Shown here one piece after another: positions 19,681-28,352 of a DNA stretch of 64,000 nucleotides. A program made the translations under genes and the position numbers. The stretch's first letter is position 1. Every line of letters begins with the position of its first letter. The notes under the pieces were generated by a model. The model was not told the DNA's origin. It worked only from the letters and a program-made list of their open reading frames with translations, and ran no database searches. The stretch comes from CAVOKN01 sp963696505 (GTDB lineage Bacteria; Pseudomonadota; Gammaproteobacteria; Burkholderiales; Rhodocyclaceae), in NCBI GenBank assembly GCA_963696505.1, contig CAVOKN010000011.1, positions 1 through 64,000 of the forward strand, given 5' to 3'.

Positions 19681-21264
19681 ATGCCGGGTGAATCGACGCT
19701 GCTCCTCTCCGCGGAGGGCGGCGCCCTGGGGCGCCTGATTCTCGCCGGCGCCGCCGGCGCGGTGCTGACTTTGGCGATGGACCGGCTGGTGCGGCCGGGG
19801 GCGCCGGGCCTGCGACGCGTCTGGCCGGCGGCGCTAATCGCGGCCGGCACTTTCGGACTGCTGTTCGGGGTTGCGCTGCTCGCCTTCGGCCGTCCGCTCT
19901 TCGCCTGCGCGCTTGCGCTGGCGGCGCAGATGCTGGTGGTGCAGGTGAGTAACGCCAAGTTCCGCGCCCTGCGCGAGCCCTTCGTCTTCACCGACTTCGG
20001 CCTGTTCAGCCAGGCACTGCGCCATCCGCGGCTCTACCTGCCGTTCCTGGGTGTGGGCCGTGCCGTTGCGGCGTCGGTGGCCTTCGCCTTGGCGATCTAC
20101 CTGGGTCTGCGGCTGGAGCCGGGGCTCACCAGCGCTGCTGCGTATGCATTGGTCGTAATGGCGATTGCTGCCGGACTGCTGGCCGCCGGTGCGCGGTTCG
20201 CGGAAGCAGTAGTGCTCGACCCGGTGGAGGACCTGCGCCGCCTCGGTCTGTTTCCCAGCCTGTGGCTCTACTGGATCGCCCAGCGCCGGCAAGGGGACGT
20301 GGCCCCCGCGGCAACCTGGCATACACGGCGCTGCGCAATAGGTGTTCTGCCGGTCGGCACCCTTCCCGACCTAGTGGCGGTGGAAAGCGAATCCTTCTTC
20401 GACGCCCGCAGGCTGCATCCAGGCATTCGGGCAGATGTGCTCGCGCGTTTCGACGAACTGGGGAGGCAGTCAGTGCTGCGCGGGCGGCTGGCGGTGCCGG
20501 CGTGGGGCGCCAACACCATGCGCACCGAGTTTGCCTTCCTGACCGGGCTTGGGGAGACGGCGCTCGGCGCCCATCGCTTCAACCCCTATCGACTCGCTGC
20601 CCGCGCGCCGCTACCGGCCCTGCCGGCATGCCTTCGCGCCCTGGGTTATCGCACGGTGTGCATCCATCCCCATCCGGCAGGGTTCTTCGAGCGCAACCGG
20701 GTGATGCCGAATCTCGGTTTCGACGAGTTCATCGATCTCGGCGGCTTCGAGGGAGCGGCGCGCGCTGGTCCCTACATCGCCGACGCTGCCGTGGGGCGAA
20801 AGATCGCCGAGGTCCTGGAGCAAGCGGATGGCCCGATCTTTGTCTTCGCGATCACCATGGAGAACCACGGTCCCCTGCACCTTGAGCGCGCCACCGGCGA
20901 GGACGCCGGGCGGCTCTACAGCGAGCCGCCGCCGCGCGGCTGCGAAGACCTGACCGTCTATCTGCGGCACCTGCTCAATGCGGACCGCATGATCGGTGAT
21001 CTGCGGGAAATGCTGACTGCCCGGGCGCGGGAGAGTGTGCTGTGCTTTTTCGGCGACCATGTGCCGAGCATGCCCAATGTCTATGACGCGGTCGGCCTCG
21101 TCGATGGTCGCACAGACTACCTCGTGTGGCACAGCCGTGGCGGCGCGGGGGAGGAACGGGATCTTGCCGCAGACCAACTCGGCGCCGCGCTGGTCGAGAC
21201 TGCCCTGGCCGCTGCTGCCCGCGGCGGCACTCGCAGCCCGGCCGGCGGCGAACCGAGTCAATGA
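19681..21264 (+). CDS. LTA-synthase/phosphoglycerol transferase-like sulfatase-fold membrane protein
   Basis: Intact 527-aa protein. The N-terminal third holds about five membrane segments (LILAGAAGAVLTLAM, WPAALIAAGTFGLLFGVALLAF, CALALAAQMLVV, VAASVAFALAIYLGL, ALVVMAIAAGLLAAGA). The C-terminal two-thirds is an alkaline-phosphatase-fold domain. VAVESESFFDARRL carries the metal-binding Glu, and the nucleophile region is WGANTMRTEFAFLTGL with Thr. FAITMENHGPLHL and CFFGDHVPSMP are the late metal-binding motifs. Such proteins transfer phosphoglycerol-type groups to surface polymers and often sit beside kpsC/kpsS. The start lies 21 bases after the SDR gene. Confidence 0.8.
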   Translation: MPGESTLLLSAEGGALGRLILAGAAGAVLTLAMDRLVRPGAPGLRRVWPAALIAAGTFGLLFGVALLAFGRPLFACALALAAQMLVVQVSNAKFRALREPFVFTDFGLFSQALRHPRLYLPFLGVGRAVAASVAFALAIYLGLRLEPGLTSAAAYALVVMAIAAGLLAAGARFAEAVVLDPVEDLRRLGLFPSLWLYWIAQRRQGDVAPAATWHTRRCAIGVLPVGTLPDLVAVESESFFDARRLHPGIRADVLARFDELGRQSVLRGRLAVPAWGANTMRTEFAFLTGLGETALGAHRFNPYRLAARAPLPALPACLRALGYRTVCIHPHPAGFFERNRVMPNLGFDEFIDLGGFEGAARAGPYIADAAVGRKIAEVLEQADGPIFVFAITMENHGPLHLERATGEDAGRLYSEPPPRGCEDLTVYLRHLLNADRMIGDLREMLTARARESVLCFFGDHVPSMPNVYDAVGLVDGRTDYLVWHSRGGAGEERDLAADQLGAALVETALAAAARGGTRSPAGGEPSQ

Positions 21265-21292
21265 CATGTCAATCAGAAAGGACGGAACGGCA

Positions 21293-22972
21293 ATGGATCT
21301 TCTGGTACCGGAAAGCGATGCAGAAGTGCTGAAGAGGGAGGCGGCGCAGTGCGTCTCGTGGGACGTGAACGAGCGCCAGGCCTTCGACCTGGAGATGCTG
21401 CTGAGCGGGGCGTTCGCGCCGCTGCGCGGCTACCTCAGCCGCGCCGACTGCGAGCGGGTGCTGGCCGAGATGCGCCTTCTGGACGGCAGCATCTGGCCGC
21501 TGCCGGTGGTGCTCGACGTGAGCGAGGAGTTCGCGGCCAGGGTCGAGCCCGGGCAGGCCATTGCCCTGCGCGACGCGGAAGGCGTGCTGCTCGCGGTGAT
21601 GCAGGTCGAGGACAAGTGGGTGCCCGACCGGATGCAGGACGCGCAGGCGATCTACGGCACCACGGACGAGGCGCATCCGGGCGTGCACGGCCTGCTCAGA
21701 CGCACCCATCCGGTGTGCCTCGGCGGGCGCGCTGCGCGGCGTGCAATTGCCCGTCCATTACGACTTCACCTACATGCGGCTCACGCCGCACGAGGTGCGT
21801 CGCGAATTCGCCAAGCGTGGCTGGCGGAGGGTGGCGGCCTTCCTCACCCGCAATCCGCTGCACCGGCTGCAGTTCGAAACCACCAGCCGCGGCGCGCGGG
21901 CGGCCGATGCCAGCCTGCTGGTGCTGCCCATCGTCGGGCCCACCCAGCCGGGCGACATCGACTTCTACACGCGGCTGCGCTGCTGGGAGGAAGGCATGCG
22001 GCGCTACCCGGAGCACCATTCGCTGCTGTGCGCGCTGCCGCTGGCGATGCGGCTCGCGGGGCCGAGGGAAGCGGTGCTCCAGGCCATCGTGGCCCGCAAC
22101 TACGGTTGTACTCACGTGATCGTCGGACCCTACCAGGGGGGCGCGGTGCGCGACGACGAGGGCAAGTCCTTCTACCGCCCCGGCGCGGCGAAGGAATCGC
22201 TGCTGCGCTGGCAGGACGAACTGGGCGTCAGGCTGGTGGCGGTGGAGGAGCTCGTGTTCTCCGAGGATCGGGCGAGCTACGTCGAAAGCGCGGGCGCTGC
22301 GCCGGGGCGAACGGGTGGTGTCGCTCGACGGCGTCGAGGCGCGGCGGCGCATGCGCGCAGGCCTCGAGTTGCCCGAGTGGTATTCGTTCCCCGAAGTGCT
22401 GAAGGAGGTCAGGCGCAGCTATCCGCCGCGCGACCTGCAGGGCCTCACGCTGTTTTTTACCGGGCTTTCGGGTTCTGGCAAGTTGACGATTGCCAACGCC
22501 GTGATCGCCAAACTGCGCGAGACCGGATCGCGCACCATCACCCTGCTGGACGGCGACATCGTGCGCAAGAACCTTTCGTCTGAGCTGGGGTTTTCCCGCG
22601 AGCACCGTGACCTGAACATCCTGCGCATCGGCTTCGTCGCGGCGGAGATCACCAAGCACGGGGGTGTGGCGATCTGCGCGCCGATCGCCCCGTATCGCGT
22701 CGACCCGTCGCAAGGTGAGGGACGCGGTGGAGGCGATGGGTGGCTTCTTCGAGATCTACGTCGCAACGCCGCTGGACGAATGCGAACGGCGCGACCGTAA
22801 GGGGCTCTACGCCCGCGCGCGCGCCGGGCTGATCAAGGAATTCACTGGCATCAGCGACCCCTACGAAGTGCCGGAGCGCGCCGAGATGGTCATCGACACG
22901 CGCGAGTGCTCGCCGCTGGAGGCGGCGCAGATGATCCTGAATCGGCTGGAGAACGAGGGGTATGTGAAGTAG
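21293..22972 (+). CDS. cysC: ATP sulfurylase-like/APS kinase fusion (three frameshifts)
   Basis: A ~560-aa fusion for PAPS synthesis. AAGGA at 21278-21282 supports ATG 21293. Residues ~1-370 have the ATP-sulfurylase fold (LSGAFAPLRGYLSRADCE, LPVVLDVSEE, LTRNPLHRLQFE, GDIDFYTRLRCWEEGM). Residues ~390-560 are APS kinase (FFTGLSGSGKLTIANAV, LLDGDIVRKNLSSELGFSREHRDLN, APIAPYR, GLYARARAGLIKEFTGISDPYE). Frame changes occur near 21735, 22305 and 22705. Key residues differ from active enzymes: HxxH reads H-R-L-Q, the GRDHAG segment reads GPYQGG, and the P-loop GKS/T reads G-K-L-T. PAPS from here could serve the two sulfotransferases upstream. Confidence 0.8.
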
Positions 22973-22989
22973 CGTACGCCCAAAGAGAA

Positions 22990-23020
22990 GCCGCCTGCCG
23001 GTCGGAGACTGGCAGGCGGC
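22990..23020. terminator. Bidirectional hairpin between convergent genes
   Basis: GCCGCCTGCC (22990-22999) pairs perfectly with GGCAGGCGGC (23011-23020) around an 11-base loop. It lies between the stop of the Sat/CysC gene (22972) and the stop of the convergent VCBS gene (23042). There is no strong T-run, so termination is inferred from position and stem strength. Confidence 0.6.
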
Positions 23021-23041
23021 GCCGAATGCACGAATTCGAAG

Positions 23042-24327
23042 TCAGTTCCCGACGACTTGCCAGTTGGTATCGGGGCGCCTAGTGACGACTGATGCGGAAG
23101 TGCGAGTGGTCCCGTTGATAGTCCACAGAGTATTGTGGCCCGTGGTGATGTTGTGCCACAGGATATCCGTCTTGCCATCCCCGTTGTAGTCAGCGGTCGT
23201 CGCAACACGCCAGTTCAAGTCTAACGACGGCACCAGCGGAGCCCTCTGCTTTCACGGCCGGGATTGTCGTGTCTGCCGGTGGGGTCAGCAACCAGGTTCG
23301 AGTGCCTCCTGTCAGCAAATGCCGCAACAGGATGTCCGCTTTTCCATCGCCGTCGAAATCTCCGCTGCTGGCGACAGTCCAATGCGAGATCGACGATCCT
23401 CCGGATGTGTCGCCAGAAAAGCAACTGAGAACCATCCATCACCCATACACGCTGGGCCCCTGACGAAGGGTCCGTCTTAGAATCATTGCGCCAATAGATG
23501 TCGGCCTTGCCATCCCCGTTGAAGTCATCTACGGCCGCAACTTTCCAGCCGGTAAACGCACTCAACGTGAGCAAAGGAGGTGCAGCGGTACGCGTTGCCC
23601 CATCCATCATCCACAGGGTGTTGTCGCCGGAGTCATTGCGCCAAAGGATGTCGGCCTTGCCGTCTCCATTGAAGTCCCCGGCGCCGGCGACTTTCCAGTT
23701 GGTGCCCATCGCCGGTAGCGCTGCAACGGTGCGAGTACCGGTGCCGTTGCTGATGCTAATGAGCCACATGGTGTACGTGCCGTCGCTGCCGCGCCACAGG
23801 ATGTCGGTAGTGCCGTCGCCATTGAAGTCTGCCGTCGCAGCAATCTCAGAGCCGGCTACCACGGCGGGCAGGGATACGGCGCCAACCCAGGTCGCCCCAT
23901 TCATGGTCCAGATCTGATTCAGCCCGGACGTGGCGTGGCGCCACAGGATGTCGGCCGTTCCGTTGTAGTTGAAGTCCCCGAACGGCAGGACACGCTTGAC
24001 CTCGTTCGATCGCGGGCTTTCGGTTCCGGCGGCATCGTGGGCCGACACCGAGAAATAGTAGGTCTTGCCCTGGTTGAGGCCGGTAATTGTCGCGCTGAGG
24101 CCGGTGACGTTGATCGTCCGGTCGGTGGTACCGGGGGCGGTGCCGACGTGGACGTGGTACCCCGTGACCGAAGTGCTGGGACTGGCGTCCCACGCGAGGG
24201 TCAGTTGTGCTGCCTGGGCTGGTGCGGCAAGCAGGGTTACGAAGGCGCAGGTAGCTGAAAAGCCGGCTGCGCGGCGCAATAAGTCTGACGATCCGGCACG
24301 GATGGTCCGGAGCAGTGCGGCTGACAT
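23042..24327 (-). CDS. Secreted FN3 plus VCBS/FG-GAP repeat protein (two frameshifts)
   Basis: About 428 aa, likely secreted or surface-bound. ATG 24327 gives a signal peptide (GFSATCAFVTLLAAPAQA). A fibronectin type III domain follows (LTLAWDASPSTSVTGYHVHVG ... YYFSVSAHDAAGTES). After it come six to seven FG-GAP/VCBS repeats of the form D-F-N-G-D-G-x-x-D-I-L-W-R, each followed by a W-x-x-x-G segment (for example DFNGDGKADILWRNDS, DYNGDGKTDILWHNIT), which bind Ca2+ in beta-propellers. Frame changes are near 23425 and 23225. It stands alone, so its partner or ligand is unknown. A palindrome lies ~125 bases upstream of the start. Confidence 0.8.
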
Positions 24328-24374
24328 GATTCTCCCCAGTATGTGTGCAACGCGTTCAGGCCTGCCTGCGCGGT

Positions 24375-24388
24375 TGGACTTGCGTCCA
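24375..24388 (-). promoter_or_regulatory. GNRA-type hairpin in the VCBS gene leader
   Basis: On the minus strand TGGAC-GCAA-GTCCA forms a 5-bp stem with a GCAA tetraloop about 50 bases before the start. A second stem (AACCCT...AGGGT) lies just upstream of it. It could be part of a structured 5' leader. I could not match it to a known riboswitch class. Confidence 0.3.
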
Positions 24389-24452
24389 GCCAGGGGGAAT
24401 ACCCTTCTTGTTTTTAGGGTTGGCGCAGCGGGCGGCGCGGATTTTAAACGAC

Positions 24453-24470
24453 CCGTGACAAATGTCACGG
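24453..24470. promoter_or_regulatory. Perfect palindrome, operator-like
   Basis: CCGTGACA-AA-TGTCACGG has two 8-base arms around an AA centre, ~125 bases upstream of the VCBS gene start on the minus strand. Length and symmetry suit a dimeric regulator. A related GTGAC/GTCAC set is at 25198-25224. Confidence 0.45.
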
Positions 24471-25362
24471 CATTCTTAAGAAAACTCCGGTTTGAAAGCG
24501 AGCTTCGTGCCACTTTGCTGGGGGCACGTTGCACCGGGCTGAGCTGGCGGTTGTCGGGGCAGGATTTCTGCGGACCGGTCGCCATTGCCCGACAGTCGTT
24601 TCGGTGCTCGCTGGTATCCATCTGTGTGTGTGCGGAAATCTGGTGTCTCTGGCGCCCGACATGCGATTGCGGGCCGTCTGCTTCTGGAATCTGCGGTGCG
24701 GCGCGCCGGGCAGGGGGTGCGCTTCGCGGGCCGGCGTCCGGATACTGTCTGGACGAGGCTTTCGGTGGGGTGCGGCTGGGGCAGGTGGGGAGAATCGAGG
24801 AGCCGCGTGGATGTAGCGGGTGCCGGTTGGCCTCTGCTGCGCTGGGTTCGGGCAGTGCGGAGGCCGCGCGAATCGCTGCGGCTTTCGAATCTGGTAACCC
24901 CGCTGTCGTCTAGGCCTTGCCCGCCGACCGGAAGCTTTGCGTCCCCGGCTTGCGCCGGGTTTGCCGATTTTTCAGATTCCGGGTTAGCTTCAGCAAGAGT
25001 CAGGCCAATGGAAAAGTCAACGTGCAAATCGCACGGGCACTACCAAATCGGGGCTTGATCGAGGAGTGCGTCACGAAGCATCGGAATCGTGGAACGGTCG
25101 GCATCGCAGGCGGCGCCGGGCCGACTCGCTGGTCACCGACAATCAGCCGGGCGGCGAGGTTTGCGGAGACGAGGACTGAGCGTCCTGTTCCAGGAAGGTG
25201 ACGAAAAGCGTCACTTGGTGACGCAAGTGGCGCGGCTACCGCTTCCGGTCAGTGTGTCTTCCTTGGCGCGCCTGGGGTTGCGACGCCTGCAGGCCATTCG
25301 GACATGAGGTCGCCTGCGGGAGGGATCGATCGCACCGCGCGGGGGGGGCGTTTGTGGATTGG
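24471..25362. other. Gene-free stretch of ~0.9 kb
   Basis: Several overlapping frames of 60-280 codons exist here, but all are arginine/alanine-rich with no conserved motifs and no frame is preferred. The only structure seen is a pair of overlapping GTGACG/CGTCAC hairpins at 25198-25224, so the function of this segment is not evident. Confidence 0.4.
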
Positions 25363-25812
25363 CTACGCTGACGACCGCGTCAGGATAGCAGTCGCCTGCT
25401 TGGGTTCCACGATGGAAAAGGCCTGCAACCCGAACTTGCGCCGCGACAGCGTCAGCAGCGCCTTGTCGCGGGTGACCAGCAGGTCGGCGCCGCTGGCGCG
25501 CGCGAGTTCGAGGAATTTCTGGTCGTCGGGGTCGCGGCAGCGGGGCAGGCTGTGCGCGGGGTTTGTTGCTGCGCTGGCATGCATGCGGACGAGCTGCCGA
25601 TAGGCAGCTATGGCCGCCGCCGCCGCCGCGGCATCGAGTCCGAAGTTCGGCCGGGCGATGACATGGGCAAACTCGGCGAAGCAGGGGGCGTCGGTGAAGA
25701 ACTCGCACTTTCCGGCGCGGGCCGCGTCGAGGATCGGGGCGGCGGTTGGGTCCTGCCAGTGGAACAGGTCCAGGACGACGTTGGTGTCCAGTACCAGCCG
25801 CAGGGCGCTCAC
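25363..25812 (-). CDS. PIN-domain protein (VapC-like, toxin-antitoxin PIN family)
   Basis: About 149 aa from a GTG at 25812, overlapping the stop of the aminopeptidase gene (GTGA). It is a PIN-fold RNase-like protein. LRLVLDTNVVLDLF gives the first catalytic Asp, FAEFAHV the Glu, and RDPDDQKFLELARASGADLLVTRDKALL the late Asp pair, all conserved in the putative toxin PIN family (COG1569 type). No adjacent small antitoxin gene is visible. In beta-proteobacteria this family often sits next to the Aminopep gene, as here, suggesting a chromosomal rather than an addiction-module role. Confidence 0.75.
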   Translation of the reverse strand: MSALRLVLDTNVVLDLFHWQDPTAAPILDAARAGKCEFFTDAPCFAEFAHVIARPNFGLDAAAAAAAIAAYRQLVRMHASAATNPAHSLPRCRDPDDQKFLELARASGADLLVTRDKALLTLSRRKFGLQAFSIVEPKQATAILTRSSA

Positions 25813-26890
25813 CGCGGGCCCGCCAGCAGGCCGCCGGGCAGGCGCTGCGCCAGCCTTGCCTGGCGCTCTTCCTTGCCGAGGCTGGCAAGGGTTTTCACCG
25901 CGGCGTAGAAGCGCGGCAGGTCGCCGCCCTGCTCGTCGAGCAGCGCCAGGAAGGCGGGAACGAGGCGGGTGTAGATGCCCATCGAGGCGAGCGTCGCGTT
26001 GTTGATCTCCTGGCCGAACCAGCGATCGTAGCCCGCGTAGCCGTTCCATTCTGCTGCTTCAGGCGGCGGTAGTCCGCCTGGAGTTCGGACAGGACGGATT
26101 GTTTCTGCGCCAGCTTCTGCGCCTGCGGCACGTCGGAGGCGTAGAGCCGCTCCAGTCGGTCCCGGTAGTCGAGCACCAGGTTCTGGAAGTCGCGGCGCCT
26201 TTGCTGCGCCTGGTCGAAAGCAGCCCGCTGCGCGTCGCTGCCCTCGCGGCGCAGCCAGCGCTCGATGCCGGCTTCCTCCACCGCGGTGGCGAAGGACTCG
26301 TTGAACTCGGAGTCGTCGGTCACGTAGGCGACCTGGTGTGCCAGTTCGTGGAAGATCAGCCGCGCCAGCTCGGTGTCGGGATAGTGGATGAAGGTGTTGA
26401 GCAGCGGGTCGTCGAACCAGCCCAGCGTCGAATAGGCGGGCACGGGGCCGACATGCACGTCGGCGCCGCCGCGGCGCAGGCTTTCGGCATAGGCTTGCGC
26501 CTCGTCTCGCGCGAAATAGCCGCGGTAGCTGACGCAGCCCGCCACCGGGAAGCACCACTCCCGCAGCGTGACCGAGAGGGGATCGGCGGCGTACACGTTC
26601 CACGCGACGTAGGAGCGCCCCAGGTCGGCGTAGCTGCGGTACGACCCGTTGGCCGGGAGGCCGAGTTCGGTGCTGGCGAAATCGCGTATGCGCCGCGCGG
26701 CGGCCAGCCTTTCCTTGAGCGCGGGCGGCGCGCCACCGTCGGCCTGCCACTGATCGATCGACTGTGCCTTGCGCATCAGTTCCACATGCCCGGCCGCGGC
26801 CTGCCAGTAGTAGCCGGGCGAGGCACAGCTCGTCAGCGCGACCAACGTGGCGGCGAGGGTCGTCGGCAGCAAGATGGAGCGCAGGCGCAT
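25809..26890 (-). CDS. Aminopeptidase lipoprotein, zinc-dependent (one frameshift)
   Basis: About 360-aa predicted aminopeptidase (Aminopep/PF10023-type). The start MRLRSILLPTTLAATLVALTSC at 26890 gives a lipoprotein signal with lipobox LTSC, so the protein should be anchored to a membrane facing the periplasm. The zinc motif is FHELAHQVAY (HExxH), with Glu in EFNESFATAVEEAG further on. The frame changes at about 26060, after DYRRLKQQ, and continues as EWNGYAGYDRWFGQEINNATL and FLALLDEQGGDLPRFYAAV to the stop at 25809. It lies 16 bases after the alpha/beta hydrolase gene. Confidence 0.8.
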
Positions 26891-26906
26891 CGGGCGACAG
26901 GCAGAG

Positions 26907-27620
26907 TCAGGATTCCGGGAGCGCTGCGCCGGCTTCGTGGCGGAAACGGCCATGATGCAGGAAATGCCCCGCCTGCCGGGCCGCCGATCCCGCGATCACC
27001 AGTGTCGTGTGGGTGAGGGGCAGCACGATCTGGTCGGCGGCGCCGGGAACCCGGGTTTCGCTCACCGCGACGACGCCGTCGTGGGGCACAGGAAGGTCGG
27101 GGGCGACAATCTGGCCCAGGCCGATTCCCAGGCTGCCGGCGATCACGCCCGTCTCGCGCGGGGCGGCAGCGGCCGGCGCCTCGCCTTGCGTCAGCTCGCG
27201 GATGCTGCGTCCAAGCAGGGTCTGGCCGATGCCGTGATCCGCAAAGCGGCGCGCGGCGTGGCTTCCCAGGACAGGACTGCCGAGGAGCACGGCGCGTCCG
27301 GCGGGCAGGTGCGCATGGTCGAGCAGGGTGCGCCAGACGATCATTCCGCCCAGGCTGTGGCCGACGAAGTGCAGCCGCGGGACACCGAGGGACAGGGCGA
27401 AATCCGCCAGGCGCCGGGCATTGTCCGCCAGCGATTCGCGCATCGAGGCATAGGCGAAGGGGCGCGCGTCGAAGCCCTGGGCGCGAAGGTGCAGGCGCAG
27501 CGGCGTCAGCATCCAGCCGCCCATCCACAGGCCATGAACCAGGATCACCGGGTCGGCGTCGGGGGCGGGCGAGAGCTGGGTCGCGTGCACGTTTACGAGG
27601 GGAGCATCGGCGGGCGCCAT
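26907..27620 (-). CDS. Alpha/beta-fold hydrolase
   Basis: Intact 237-aa esterase/lipase-like protein. VILVHGLWMGGWML carries the oxyanion-hole HG. LHFVGHSLGGMI is the nucleophile elbow with Ser. HDGVVAVSETRVPGA provides the late Asp region, and HTTLVIAG the likely catalytic His. No signal peptide is seen, so it should be cytoplasmic. It is divergent from the PhoU-like gene (76-base gap) and leads the aminopeptidase/PIN pair. The substrate is unknown. Confidence 0.8.
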   Translation of the reverse strand: MAPADAPLVNVHATQLSPAPDADPVILVHGLWMGGWMLTPLRLHLRAQGFDARPFAYASMRESLADNARRLADFALSLGVPRLHFVGHSLGGMIVWRTLLDHAHLPAGRAVLLGSPVLGSHAARRFADHGIGQTLLGRSIRELTQGEAPAAAAPRETGVIAGSLGIGLGQIVAPDLPVPHDGVVAVSETRVPGAADQIVLPLTHTTLVIAGSAARQAGHFLHHGRFRHEAGAALPES

Positions 27621-27696
27621 AGCTTACACCGCAGCGAGGCCACTCCCGGGCGATGCTAAACTGCGCCCCTTGCAACAAAACGGTAACACAGAAGAA

Positions 27697-28335
27697 ATGT
27701 TTGCACGCTTCATGCCCCAGGAGGGCAAGTTCTTCGATCTGTTCAATGCCCATGCCGAACTGATCGTGCAGGGCGGCAAGGCGCTGGCGGTGCTGGTATC
27801 GGAGCTGGGCGATTCCCGCGACGAGGCATTGCGCCAGGCCAAGGCCATCGACGAGATCGAGAGCCGCGCCGACCGCATCACCCACGAGACCATACAGCTC
27901 CTGCACAAGACCTTCATCACGCCCCTGGGTCGCGAGGAAATCCACGGCCTGATCACCGCCATGGACGACATCCTCGACCTCACCCAGGACGTCGCCCAGT
28001 CGGTCACGCTCTACGACATCCGCCGGCTGACCGAGCAGGCGAAGCAGCTCGCCGACATCTGCCTGTCCTGCACCGAGCGGGTGCGCTCGGCGGTGAGCCT
28101 GCTGCCCAACATGGAAAACGGCAGCGCCATCCTCCAGACCTGCCAGCAGATCGACCGCCTCGAGTCCGACGCCGACCGGGTGATGCGCGCCGCCATGTCC
28201 AAGCTGTTCCGCGACGAGCCCGACACACGCCAGCTCATCAAGCTCAAGGAGATCTACGAGCTGCTGGAGGCGATCACCGATCGTTGCGAGGACGTCGCCA
28301 ATCTGATCGAGGGCATCGTCCTCGAGAACTCCTGA
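27697..28335 (+). CDS. PhoU-like DUF47 family protein
   Basis: Intact ~212-aa all-helical protein of the TIGR00153/DUF47 family, which partners with Pit-type phosphate transporters. Two PhoU-like repeats are visible: EIESRADRITHETIQLLHKTFITPLGREEIHGLI and RLESDADRVMRAAMSKLF...IKLKEIYELLEAITDRCEDVANLIEGIV. The metal-binding E/D-x-x-x-D motifs are intact. ATG 27697 (MFARFMPQEG) is preferred to the in-frame start at 27670, since AGAAGA precedes it and family members start here. Pit follows 17 bases downstream. Confidence 0.85.
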   Translation: MFARFMPQEGKFFDLFNAHAELIVQGGKALAVLVSELGDSRDEALRQAKAIDEIESRADRITHETIQLLHKTFITPLGREEIHGLITAMDDILDLTQDVAQSVTLYDIRRLTEQAKQLADICLSCTERVRSAVSLLPNMENGSAILQTCQQIDRLESDADRVMRAAMSKLFRDEPDTRQLIKLKEIYELLEAITDRCEDVANLIEGIVLENS

Positions 28336-28352
28336 ACGGCGGGGTCTTCGCA

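Noticed and set aside
24328..24430. c-di-GMP (GEMM-type) riboswitch upstream of the VCBS gene
   Set aside because: GGACGCAA resembles part of the motif, but the partner strand with GGGCAAACC and the following conserved helix are absent.
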